From: Tetracladium setigerum
Lineage: Eukaryota > Ascomycota > Leotiomycetes > Helotiales
Assembly: GCA_031472005.1 (NCBI GenBank)
Contig: PZJY01000007.1
Coordinates: 372,001 to 436,000 of the forward strand
Direction of reading: 5' to 3'
Length of the DNA stretch: 64,000 nt
The notes beneath the pieces were generated by a model. That model saw only the letters and a program-made list of their open reading frames with translations, was not told the DNA's origin and searched no databases. Position 1 is the first letter of the stretch. Each line of letters starts with the position of its first letter. This document shows, in pieces, positions 46,991 through 58,300 of this stretch. Made by a program: the position numbers and the translations under genes.

Positions 46991-48909
46991 TTACACCAGG
47001 ACAAAGTTTTGCTTGCTTCTGATCTTTATTATCTCACCGTCCATGATACCATCACAATATGCCTCGCCAAGGCAGGAAAATCTCCCGTCTCCGATAGGGC
47101 GCAATACATGAGCAACCCGCGCTCCTAGAAGAACAACAATGACATCCCCAACTGCTGAAATAACAGGTCCCATTCCCACATATCCTTCTTTCGATAAGAA
47201 TGGTCGCTTGTTTCTCATACCGTGCGTCCTGGATCTGTACAGTATAGGCATCAATTTACTATTATCCGCTTCTTCCACCGGAAAAGGTTCTTTCGCTTGT
47301 TGAAATGCTTCAAACATGCTGAAGAATCTCTGGTATCCTTTGGAAAATGAAGGACCTGCTCTAAAGAGATCATGTGTACTGTTTTCCTCGATATCACCAA
47401 TTGGAATACGCCAGAAAGCTTCAGCCCTCCGATCAGAAATCTCGTAGATGTGGGTATTCTTGGTTCCAGAGATTATGCAGAGCGACTTGGCTTGAGACAT
47501 GTATGTAAGATATGACGAATGCATAAATTCTCCCTCGTTGCCAGGGTCAATCCACGGATCGCAAACGCGCTCAATTTCATCGACGAGGTATCCTTCAACT
47601 CCCAGGAGTTCCTGATCATCAGTCGAGAATAACGATGGCAAAGCAGTCCCTGATGGAGCAAAAAGATTTTCGCTCATTGAAGAAGATGGGTCAAGACTAC
47701 AGAACAATGGCTAAATATCTCCGCACCAGTCAGCAACCCAAGTAGGGAGGTTTCTGGTCTTTTTGGGAAATTGTGCTAATTCGAGCAAATTCAGTTCGCC
47801 GTCTTTGATGATTGCCTTAGCGGTTTTGGTGTAGACCTGAGCAACTGTTGAGCTCACATAGTCAGGTTCAATTGCCAATTTTTTTGTATCGTTGGCCAAA
47901 GCAAGCAGGCCAAATATCTTGTCCCGTGGATCAGTGGCTTGTATTTTGTTGCCGATGTATAGCCTTTGCAGAAGATGGAAGAATTTGTTGCCCGTCCCCT
48001 TGTTGCGTTCATTGCGTTCAAATCGGAGCCGTCTTTCCTTCAAGGTAAATAAGGGCACTGTAGGGTTATCGACTAGCATCACGTTTGCGAGTCTCAGTTT
48101 TTCCCGTTCGAGCTGCTTATCCAAACCAAATGCCAGATAGAAATCGAACATATGACGGGCAAGGAGGACCATGTCAGCCGAGACTCTCTTATTTCCACAG
48201 AGAAACACTGTCTCAAGCCCTAGACAAAATTCTTGTATTACCCAAACTCTCTGGAACCAGGGCCGCTGATACCACGCATGCATTGCCTCTATATTAAATT
48301 GCGAGCCAGCTCTTCGGCAAATTTCATGAAACTTAATCGTCTTCTCGTTGTTTGGATCCGATTTTGCCAAGATTTGCAAGAGATCTGGGTAACGCTCCTT
48401 CGTGAAGTAGTCTTTAAGACCCCAGTCTTCTGCGTCTTTTCCCACTTGTTGCCAGGCATCCATCAGATCATCAGATCCACCATTTGCTGGACCTATCCAG
48501 ATCCAGACCTCCTTTGCGTCACTGTAGATCTGACTCATCAATGGTACCTGCGCATTTTTCTCCTCTCCGTTCTCCTGGTTGATGCATATCTGGTCTATCC
48601 AGAGCGTTGTGTCTCTGTCAGGTTGACGGATATGTTGTAAAGCAGTTGATAGAGACGGGGTGATAAAGAATTCCCGGTCGGAAAGGGCGATAGGCTGTGT
48701 TCGAGTTGGGGGCCCCATGTATATGAGAGTGCTGTGTAGGACGGCCGAGTTGCAAGTGGCACTGAGTAGATGCGACATCGAAGTGGTGGGGACGAGAGAG
48801 TAGCTCCAGTCACTTTTTCAGAATCAATATGGGATGCGCAGAGGTCTATGAGACGTATGGAGGTGGATGGGGATTGGAGTGGGGAGCAATCATAAGTAAA
48901 ATTAGGCAT
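46991..48909 (-). pseudogene. HET-domain gene with an in-frame stop
   Basis: A minus-strand, intronless HET gene (about 639 codons) starting MPNFTYDCSPLQ; an upstream in-frame ATG exists at 49041. Motifs are YTALSYTWG, TTLWIDQICINQENGEEKNA, VWIWIGPAN and RPWFQRVWVIQEFCLG. A C-terminal block TDPRDKIFGLLALA and the LSKEGYVGMGP...GDVIVVLLGA module follow. Two defects are seen. A frame change at GGGGG 48708-48712 is repaired by one base, like others in the window. A TAG at 47711-47713, between VADWCGDI and PLFCSLDP, lies in a continuous frame and is a substitution; CAG to TAG is the simplest origin. If the stop is real, the allele is null or truncated before the last ~240 residues. Confidence 0.75.
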
Positions 48910-49472
48910 TATCAATGAATGGCTGTTGACACGCTTACAAAAGCCGCTGAGAGTCTGTTTATCATCTAAATAGAACAGTTCTTGAGCTTTTGGCAATCTA
49001 TTAGACTGAGGCAAAGAAGATTTTAAATATTTCACATTCAAAGCAGCGGTGAGTAGATCACAGAGCTGGAGACGGCTGGGAATGAAGTTGCCGAGTACGC
49101 GCTAGCGCCACGGACCGAGTTACTTGCCAATCAATTCCGCATTAAAGTACTTCTCATGCAAGTAAACGGACTGCTGTCGTGAGATAATTACCTATGTATT
49201 ATTTGATGCCTGACCCATAGTATATACTTTTCTCGATGTCTGGCCCGCACTTGGGGTTGTGTGAACCTACCCCGCAATAAATATCATCCTTCGAGTTATC
49301 ATTAACAGCACTCTTCTGTCTGTTCTTAGCAACCTACAACATTAGCCTTCAACAACAGTTATCCTTCAAGTCGATATCGAACTTCTCACTCGCAAAGAGC
49401 AGCCTAGAAACAGCCTCGTGCATATCCTCAGCAACCAGCGATAGCTGCCTCCGACACTATTGAAGCTCTGTG
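48910..49472. other. Divergent promoter region of two HET genes
   Basis: About 560 bases between head-to-head HET loci. The part to 49041 is also open in the HET frame and could be a 5' coding extension (MNVKYLKSS...). Otherwise nothing is seen. Confidence 0.5.
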
Positions 49473-51818
49473 ATGGAGATGAACTGGAAGGCGATCATAA
49501 AGGGAGGACCAGAGCGGGAGGCCGAAAGCAGAGTGTTAGAGAAGCTTGAGCAGGGTATAAGCGCCACGGCCACTTCACGGTTCCAAAAAACGCTTCTCCA
49601 TGCGGCAGCTATTGCTGACAACTTACCAATTGCTCGACTGGCTATTGCTCGCGGGGTGAATGTGAATGCAAGAGCATATCCATGTGGCAAAGGGGCTCGA
49701 ATGGAGAAGATCACCATGCGTTGGACTGCTTTATCTTATGCCATCAGAAATGGTAACTTTGAGATGGTTCGCCTGTTGCTCGACAATGGCGCAATTGAAA
49801 CCACATCGGCACAAAATGAAACTCCAATGGGATTAGCACTCAGGTATCAAGTCGAAAGCGTTTTTTGGGTACTGGTTGAGTACGGTCTAACCTCTAACTA
49901 TTCTTGGGCGAGTGGTTGCGCTCCGGAGATAGGAGGTGGTCAACTAGCGCGTATGGACCAGCCCTTCCAATTGATACGGTCAAACGAAAAATTCCTTATG
50001 GAATCTCATGGCTTGGATTACTTGCAAGTTAAAGCTTCCAAATACTGTTCTAGGTGCACCTCGGAACTGGAAAGCGAGGATGCAACAGTCAAGATTCTGT
50101 GGAGAGAAAGAGAAGCACGTGTGGCCAGACTGAAGCCAATCGAAAGCGCCTTCACCTACGGATATCTCAGGCGTTGTGGTCTTTGTAGGACTTCTTTGAA
50201 CAATATGCAAACCAAAATCGATTATAAGCTGTCTTGGAATAGGAAGACTATTTTGCCGTCTTATGCCCGCAGCTTTAACGAGATCCAGTCACGTAATTGT
50301 GAAGAGGACTTGATTCATCTTCTTCAGATTCATGATAGGACTCGCCACGATGATACAGACTCCGACTCCTCCTTTTTGTTACCTTCATACTGGCTACTTC
50401 GATGTCTTAAGAGCCATCATGATTGTAGCATACAGCAGGAGCTAGTCAATCTGCCGACCAGACTCATCGAAGTTGGCGGCTTTGGATATGGAGAGGTATC
50501 CCGCGTCGTCGAAAGCCCTGCCGGCCAACCCGGGACTTATTGCACCTTAAGTTACCGGTGGAGCTCCAATCCTCTTGTCCTCACTTCAGACACTCTGGCC
50601 TCTTTCAAGGACGAACTGCCAATTCAGGAGCTTCCTAAGACAATCCAGCAAGCTATGTATATTGCAGGCAAGCTCGGCTTCCAATATCTCTGGGTAGATG
50701 CCCTTTGTATCCTTCAAGATTCGAGTGAGGACTGGGAGGTGGAATCTTCAAAGATGGGAGATATTTACAGAAACTCCACCCTCACAATTGCTGCTATTGA
50801 TGCATCGGAGGACCAGGGAGGAATCTTCACCAGGCGAACGCGTAAGCCTGGTAATACCTTGCGACCTAAGGGGGTCCTTGACACCCGAGGATGGACCGTT
50901 CAAGAGCAATTACTTTCACGCCGGATTCTAAGTTTCACAAACTCTGGTATCTTTTGGACATGTGCAAAATGGCATTGTTCTGAAGAGTATCCGGCTGGAA
51001 TTGACGTGCTGAGAACTACTGTAGGAACCAAAGATCAAGTCCTCGACTGCGCCTTCACAACTCGACCTCGCCAATCCTGGATGGACATAATAAAGGACTA
51101 CACATCTCGTAATCTGACTCAAGAATCCGATCGACTTGTTGCAATTAAGGGAATTGCGTCATATCATGCAATGCAACTCAACGATCCAGTTTTCGCTGGA
51201 ATTTCTCGAAGCGACTTCAATGTTCAGTTGTCCTGGGTCCCGAATTTGCAACAGGCGTCTCTGATATCTTATGACCTTCTCAATGCGCCCAGTTGGTCGT
51301 GGGGCTCTGTGAAAGGACCTATAACCTTCATCATCGGCGATTCACACCTGGCGAAAGTGGAGTTGATTGACATACAAGCATCTGATCATGGGCATGGCAG
51401 GTATTCGGGATCCATAACCCTCAAGGGCACGTTGCTACCTGTCATCCTGGAGGGTGATACCATATCATTCATCCCAGAACCATCAGCGTCTGCGTCAACA
51501 ATTGACGGGGCTCCCAGACCCAAACGATTTATACCTGATTTTCCAACTGATCAGAGCTTCCTCGCCGATTTCCAATCTGGAGGAATATTCCTGCCAGATA
51601 GGCCACTTTTGGTCGAAGGAAAGATATATGTGCTTCACGTTGGCCGCTATGGGCTCTGCCTGGTTCCGGACACAAGTCAAGTAACTCAATTCAGGCGGAT
51701 TGGAGTCTGTGAGTGGAAGTTTGATGTCAGGGCACTTGCTTGTGAATTTGGTAGCGAGGTAAGCCAAAGTTTGCCTGAACACGAGGCTTCCTCTACACAA
51801 ATCGTCAAAATAATTTAG
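49473..51818 (+). CDS. Ankyrin-HET fusion protein with CxxC pairs
   Basis: An intronless, unbroken 781-aa protein; ATG 49473 is the first start. Residues ~40-135 hold about three ankyrin-type units (TLLHAAAIADNLPIARLAI, RWTALSYAIRNGNFEMVRLL, ETPMGLALRYQVESVFWVLV). A unit with CSRC (~190) and CGLC (~234) could bind one zinc. The HET domain follows: LPTRLIEVGGFGYGE, GTYCTLSYRWSS (~357), FQYLWVDALCILQDSSEDWE (~405), MGDIYRNSTLTIAA and RGWTVQEQLLSRRIL. The C-terminus contains APSWSWGSVKG and a late beta-rich region. It belongs to the 'TLSYRWG/DSLCI' branch of HET proteins. Ankyrin repeats placed before HET suggest a recognition module attached directly to the effector. It is head-to-head with another HET locus. 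Confidence 0.85.
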   Translation: MEMNWKAIIKGGPEREAESRVLEKLEQGISATATSRFQKTLLHAAAIADNLPIARLAIARGVNVNARAYPCGKGARMEKITMRWTALSYAIRNGNFEMVRLLLDNGAIETTSAQNETPMGLALRYQVESVFWVLVEYGLTSNYSWASGCAPEIGGGQLARMDQPFQLIRSNEKFLMESHGLDYLQVKASKYCSRCTSELESEDATVKILWREREARVARLKPIESAFTYGYLRRCGLCRTSLNNMQTKIDYKLSWNRKTILPSYARSFNEIQSRNCEEDLIHLLQIHDRTRHDDTDSDSSFLLPSYWLLRCLKSHHDCSIQQELVNLPTRLIEVGGFGYGEVSRVVESPAGQPGTYCTLSYRWSSNPLVLTSDTLASFKDELPIQELPKTIQQAMYIAGKLGFQYLWVDALCILQDSSEDWEVESSKMGDIYRNSTLTIAAIDASEDQGGIFTRRTRKPGNTLRPKGVLDTRGWTVQEQLLSRRILSFTNSGIFWTCAKWHCSEEYPAGIDVLRTTVGTKDQVLDCAFTTRPRQSWMDIIKDYTSRNLTQESDRLVAIKGIASYHAMQLNDPVFAGISRSDFNVQLSWVPNLQQASLISYDLLNAPSWSWGSVKGPITFIIGDSHLAKVELIDIQASDHGHGRYSGSITLKGTLLPVILEGDTISFIPEPSASASTIDGAPRPKRFIPDFPTDQSFLADFQSGGIFLPDRPLLVEGKIYVLHVGRYGLCLVPDTSQVTQFRRIGVCEWKFDVRALACEFGSEVSQSLPEHEASSTQIVKII

Positions 51819-52570
51819 AAATAATAAAAATATGCACTTTACTTTATTAAACGTTTGAAATGATATTCTGACCTTTGAAGATGCACTTATTCCAAAAAAG
51901 CTACTGCATTGTTAGTACTTTCCTCATTAAATAAAATAACTTTAGATGATTCATCGAAAGGAAAGAATGATGATCATCCTCGATATATACTTAAAGATCG
52001 TATCATTATAAAAGTCGTAATCATGATAAATCTCTGAATATTCTAACCCAAGACTGATGGTAAGATTTTAGAAGAAATCAGTAAAGCTTTCAGAAATATC
52101 TTCGCATCGTCCAAATGAGCGAGGATCTTAAGCTTGAGCAAGCCGCTGTGGTTGATGAAAGCTCTGCAAAGTCAACTAGAGATTGTGGACACATTGAAAA
52201 GATTACTGATAATCGCGTCTGATTGCAAAATTTCTGTTCTAGTTCATTTCTCACTTGATGGAGTACTTGAATACAGTAACAAGGTTTATGGGCTGTTGAA
52301 ATTTTCAGAGTGCAAAAGTGAATATGTTCATTGTGAGAATCAAAATCGGCCCCTGATTGGCAACCGAAGAGTATTTTTAGTCGCCATCATGTGAAAGTAA
52401 ATGGAATTTTGTGAGCTTGAGGCGAGCTTCTGATCAGCGCTGCGAGAGCTGCGAGTAAAGTCAAAGGCCGTCAGTCAGGGTATCCTTTGGTCGTATTTTC
52501 TGACTATTCAACAGAGCACTCTCTATCTCTACCGAATCTTGACTGGCGTTCCCTGCTGCCTAAAGCTAAT
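51819..52570. other. A+T-rich intergenic region
   Basis: 752 bases with no supported gene. An 86-codon + frame at 52134 has no recognisable domain. Confidence 0.5.
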
Positions 52571-54550
52571 TCACTTCTTGGGGATAAAGCCCACACCTAG
52601 TCTCCGGCAAATTTGGCTCTTTAGAGCTCCTTCTGGTACGACCGTAAGAAGAACAATCAGGATCCAACAACTTTGGTTCTCCAGTTGTCGATTTGAGCTT
52701 CCTGTAACCTCTGACTTTCCCAACACAACAAATTTGACATTCTCGCCATTCCAATCCGTCTTATCGGGTACATCATACAAAATCTTAGCGTCTGCATGAC
52801 CCTCGGCGGAAAGTCTGTCGAAGTCTCTCGCGATCGTATTTAGCTGAAGAACTCTAGCTTCATCAGAATTGTACCACTCTCCTACCGCGTTCGGAGACCA
52901 AGGCGAGACAATATCTTTTGACTCCCATTCAATCTGTCCAAACTGAGGATCTAGATAGTCAATTCCGCCACTGTGCAGCATCCAGGACCAGGTCAGTAGT
53001 AGAGAAGCTCCGAAATCGATCTTCTGTAAGCTCTCCACCTTTTTGCTTCTATGCTACAACAGACTCTTTCGAACATTCCAAGACTGTCATTATCAAAGAC
53101 CCCAAGACCGCCATGCACGCCGATGCTTTGAATGAGCCGCTTTTCGAGACCGGCGATCGCAACCGGGTCCGCCTGCCGTGTAAAAGCTAAACGCGAGTAT
53201 TGCATGTACAGGTCTTGATAGAGACGAATTTTAACACCGTGAGAAGATAATACGTATACAAGTGATTCTCTTGAGGCCAAAGGGAGACACTACGGTCCAA
53301 GATATACTGTTATATTCCTGGTTTGATAATGTCTAAAGAGCCAGTTCATTAGTGGTCTGGAAGGTGGTTATACACTCAAAAGGGGGTGAGTCACGTGATA
53401 GCTGTCTCTGTTCAGCTACCACTCCCTCCTAAAGCGTAACTGAGCGTACCACCACTCCGATGCGCTACAGCATCTGACCACCGACTACTGAATACTATTT
53501 ACAGCTGACGGTTCATCTGGAGTGTTATTCCAACAAATGGAGATTGAAGAATAACGATACCCACTTCTGTGTCTTAGTGAAAGTTTCACATCGAACGCCG
53601 TCACCACACTCCCAGTACGTTTGCGTTCCAGTAGAGTATATCGTGCGACGTGCTAAAGCCCCCTATTGTAGCACCCACCCACGTTTGTTGAGAGATCCTC
53701 CAACACGTGCTGATCGAAATTATCGATAAAGTCACATGTATAAAACGGCGGCATTCCATCTCGTTTGAAGGTCAAGAAGTTTCTAGTCTAGTGAGGATTG
53801 AGGAATCCATCTCGCTGCCCTGCTGCAGAGCTGGCTGCAAAAACACAGTAGGCTTTGCTGAAGACACCTTCCATTTCTTTGGAGTCCTCATTGAAATTTT
53901 CGTCTGCGCCTTGAATAATGCAAAGCGATTCAATTCCGATATAGCTAATTCCAAGACCTCTCGTGACAATAACTGCATGCTGGAATTTCTTTGGTAAGTC
54001 GTTGAAATTGATACACTGGTTGTGCTGCTCTAGATTCGAAGTAAAAGTACACAAAGGTTCTGGTGGAGGTTTCCCCATCGATGAGACAGCACGAAATATC
54101 TTATGTTGCACGTTGGCTGAGTGTTGTATAACTTGATAGTCGGAAAGCCTTTGGAACCAATATCTACTAGTCTCGTTGGTAGACAAAATGTGCCGAGTGG
54201 TCGGCAATAAGTGTGATTGGTGTCGCAGTCTTCCAGTTATTGTTGTAAGATTGTAAAATGTACCTCGCTGCCAACTTCTGGGAGAACAGGAAGTCCAACT
54301 TGAAGTAGACGTAATGAGATAGGTGCTTCTGGGTCTGCCAAGTTTTGTTAAAAGAGGATTCTTTGTTGAAGCTGAGGGATAGATCTCTTACCTGGCACAC
54401 GGCAAATATATAAGATTGGGGAATAAGTCTCGTCTCATTCATTTTGAGCATAGAATCGAGAATATCAAAGCGGATGGTTGGATTATTCAAAGAATCCAGA
54501 TACTTACACGAATTCCATCTCATTTCGCAGAAATCACAGATGGACAACTA
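52571..54550 (-). pseudogene. Decayed HET-domain gene
   Basis: Minus-strand HET gene in pieces, in the correct order. These are FCLPTRLVDIG (about 54190), YFVLSHRWG (about 54080), LPKKFQHAVIVTRGLG, IGIESLCIIQGADENFNED and FSKAYCVFAASSAAG. Then come FIDNFDQHVLE, NKRGWVLQ, TYWECGDGVRCET, YSRLAFTRQADPVAIAGLEK, TWSWMLHSGGIDYLD and a last frame ending at 52571. In-frame stops at 53788-53790 (where NPR/Q is expected), 53663-53665 (after WVLQ) and 53054-53056 (TTG TAG CAT, expected Trp) are substitutions. G-run losses also occur at 54073-54076 and near 53690. It is of the same HET branch as the ankyrin-HET neighbour but clearly non-functional. Its 5' limit is uncertain. Confidence 0.8.
53391..53398. 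promoter_or_regulatory. TCACGTGA palindrome
   Basis: Third perfect copy in the window. It lies inside the decayed HET locus, so here it may be chance. Confidence 0.25.
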
Positions 54551-55330
54551 GCGCTCCAGTCGAGAAAGAGTGTCTGTGAATCGAAAGCCGCCGGACCAAA
54601 AGTCCCATTCTGACATCTTCCACACAGATTGCGACCTTTGGAGGCTTTGCAAGCACTTCAAAAGTTTCATTTATTGAGAGCAGCGTGTCGGCAAATCGAT
54701 GGTCGACTGAGAAATCCCAGAATTTTTTGAGCTACTCAGAAGAATTAGGAGATAAGCCTGATGATTCCAGAATTACCGGAGGATGTAGCGGCCTGGAAAT
54801 TTGTAGCTATTTCTGAAATGATAAGATGTCGAATCAACTTATAGGCTATTTCGATCACATGTCAGTCACTGCTCATTGACTCTAAAACGTATATTCAAGA
54901 CTAGGGGTGTATGGTCACTTACATGCTAAGAAAAGTGTGTTAGCCGTTGAATCGAAGCTCAAGAAAATCAAAAAGTGAAGTCCCACAGCAAAAACTTACA
55001 CTCCATATTATCAACAAGTCGATTAGCTCTTTCAGTGCTCACTGCGATGGAGAGCTCCTTACACACTGCTTCCATTTAACTGTGATCACTAAATCGTCAA
55101 GAAGAAGACTTACATTCTACGCAGTAGCAAGGAAAACTTTATGTCAATCTGTGCATCCAAACTCGATCATGTGAAGTTTGCATTCAAAAGGACGAATACT
55201 TATGCTAGCAAAGGCAAATAACGCGAGGTCGGCAATGAAGGAAATAAGCGATCTTAAGATAGGTTATAGCTTTGAATGAGACATGGCGACTTACGTCCGG
55301 TCCCATAGTTGGTGCTCGCAAACCTTCTAA
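54551..55330. other. Region downstream of the C2H2-kinase gene
   Basis: 780 bases of mixed composition with no supported gene. It may include the decayed 5' end of the HET pseudogene and the 3' flank of the kinase gene. Confidence 0.4.
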
Positions 55331-58300
55331 TTATCCTTGCAAACGCTTACCACTTGTGCGACCAACTCGTGGTGCCAAAGCTGCTGGAATTCTCGAGCCG
55401 AACATTTGTGGAGGAGCGATATCATCTCGAGGTGTGCCCGAGAACCAATACTTTTCATCTTGGTTCTCGAGAATTTTTTCAAGTTCAGAACAGAATATTT
55501 GTGCTGTGGCACGATAGGGACCTGGTGTTGAATCCGGCCTCGGCGGGTTCGTTTCTCCGGGGAAATTGATGGTGGGACCCAAAGTGGGCACGATTGAGAC
55601 TGGCCTTGCTCCGTCAGGAGACATGAAGGTATTGCTGTACATCGGAAGGGCTACTACGAGCAGTTTTGTTCTCACTAGTCGGAGGAGATCCTTTATCGCT
55701 GTCGGTTGGGCACTGGAACACTCTGGGTCCTTTTCGGCAATGTAATTCATGTAATCTATTACACTGGCGTGGACTTTCGCGACTTGCGCATTACCGTTTC
55801 CTTCTACCTCCCAATAAGGGCTGACATTTATGCCGCGAACTTTGAGATGACTATTGAATTTGAGAAGCCAGTCGTAACCATGGAGTAACCACATAATAAG
55901 TTCAAGAGTGATACAACCCATCGACCAGATATCATAGAGGCGTGATCTCGCCCTGTGACGATTGTTTCCAATTGGTAGCACTTCTGGAGGCTCATACGAT
56001 GGTGTCCCATAGCGTGTCGTAGTTTGTTCTCCTCTGGCCACGGTTGAGACGATGTGGTGTTTAGCGAGTCCCATATCAGCGATCTTCCAGACTCCAACGC
56101 CGTCATCTTTGAATATGAGTATATTTTCTGGTTTCAGATCACCATGTCGATATGATCCTTGACTGTCATCTCCGTAGTTGTGCAACGCATTGAGAGCACC
56201 GGCCAATCCACTCAATTGCAGCACTACCTCTTTGACAAACTTGGCGTCTAGAGAAGGTCTCTTCTGGTTAATGTAGAAGTCCCGAAGACAGCCTCCATCA
56301 GCCCATTGAAACAAGAAGTAGTGCTTCTTATTTTGAGTTATGGTTGCTCTAACTTGAATCATATTCCGATGGCGTAAGTGACTGAGTTTAGCTAATGCTG
56401 TCTTCTCCGTATTCCACTCCTTGCTGACTTCTTCTTCTATCTGTTCTTCGTTCATGGAGGCTTTAAACTCTTTCAAAGCTGCATTGGCAGGTGTACCATC
56501 CGCCTGAGTTATATTAGCACGTAGCAAAAAGAAAAAACAATTTGTCATCTTGATTGAAATGAACGGGTTGACAAGGAGATAAGGATAACCAACCTTCTTC
56601 ATAACCAATTCCTGATGCGAAGGATGGATAGTGACTTGGTAAACGATACCAACGTTGCCCTCTGTCCTTCTCTCGTCTACAAAAGTGAACGGAAATATGT
56701 GCTCTTGTTGGAAGACCATGTTCAATCCTTCCTCGGTCAACTTGTCTGGGTCCGGGAAAATAGGAGCAAGAAATGTCCATTGCCTCTGGACAAAGTAATC
56801 TCTCTTGATGTTCGGCCATAACTTTCGAAGAACTTTGTCGCCAATAACAAGGCCATCAAAAACAGCTCGCGTAACTGGGAGTGAGCTGTCGGAGAAATCT
56901 AGAGCCTTAAATCTAGACATAGACTTCTGCAAGTCTTTTCCGGTCAAAGTGGCAAAAATGGCACATGCAAAAACAATCTTTGCCGAACAAATATATTTGA
57001 TGAGCTCACGTTGCGTGCTGAGGCTGGTTCCGAGTTCCTGAGCTACGGCTGCTTCTGTGATAAGTCTATCAAGTTCTCCATGTGGTAGAAACTGCTTTGA
57101 AGGAGTATCAACTGGAAACCTGCTAAGCTCAAACCTTTCTATGATCTGATCCGACAAGAGAGCAGGTGTTGAGTTGTTTGAATTCGATTCAGACATGGAC
57201 TCTTCTTCATCGCGACCTGTATCAGTTAATATAAACACCAATCTATACGATCTTCAAACTCTTACCTTCGATTTGCATGTTCTCTCCGATTTTGATTTCT
57301 TTTTCATTACTTGAGACTAAATCAGTAGCCACCTCAGTTGCTGCTTGCACCGCCGCCGCCGCCGCCTCTTTCTTGCGGTTTTCGATAAAGAGCTGCAAGG
57401 TATCTGGCCGGTCATGAGTTTCATTCAGCAAGCCATCCTTATCACTTTGAATCTTCTTCCAGACCTCTTCCAGATTCTCAAAACACATGGGATCGAGAAT
57501 TACGAAGACTGGTGACTCTCGACTTTGAATTGAAATTTTCCACTCTGGATACGTCTCTGGATATACAAGAAGATCTTGTTTCAAAATTTCCAGCTCGGCT
57601 TCAGTTTTCTCGCTGTCGGTTACAGGTGCATCAAATTCGGTGAGCCACTTTGACCATGGGGAGATTGCATCCTGCTCAATTTCGCTTTGCCGTCGTCTGT
57701 CAGCACCTGTATTAATCTCGCTCTCATCACTGGATGGAAATCCATCTGAATTACCCTGCAAGAGGCCCATTAGTCCAGGGAGATCTTCAAGAGATAAAAG
57801 CGCATAATCAAGCAAGTCTTGCGCAATATGGCAATACAGCTTGTCGATGTCCCCATCCAAAGCTTCTAGAGATACTGCGCATAATGGACAAACTGAGAGG
57901 ACACGGCCATCAAGTTCTCTCGGAACCTCCTGTCTGCTGAATCTAGCCATGTGGGAAAGATCCTCAGGAGTAAAGGCATCCGGATGTTCGAATGACATGT
58001 GCGCTAAGAATTCGGCTTCTGCTGGGAAAATATCTGGTATCGGGTGAACTGGTGCTGCACATATCCATTGTGACACTTTGTGGTCCATCTTCATATGTAT
58101 CATCCACAAGCTTCCGTTCTCAAATAAAGCACGTGGTGTTTTGCAGTCATCTAGCACACAGACATAAGGCCGATAGTCTTGGAGAAAGTGTTGCCTATCT
58201 ATCGTCAGTTTTGAATATATGTGAGTGCTCTCACTAGGGACAGGAAATAAGATAGTGAGAAAGAGGGTAAAAAGGAAGCCATCCAACTGTAACACACGTC

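Noticed and set aside
54947..55174. 75-codon + frame opposite the 3' end of the C2H2-kinase gene
   Set aside because: Basic, low-information sequence without a domain; likely chance.
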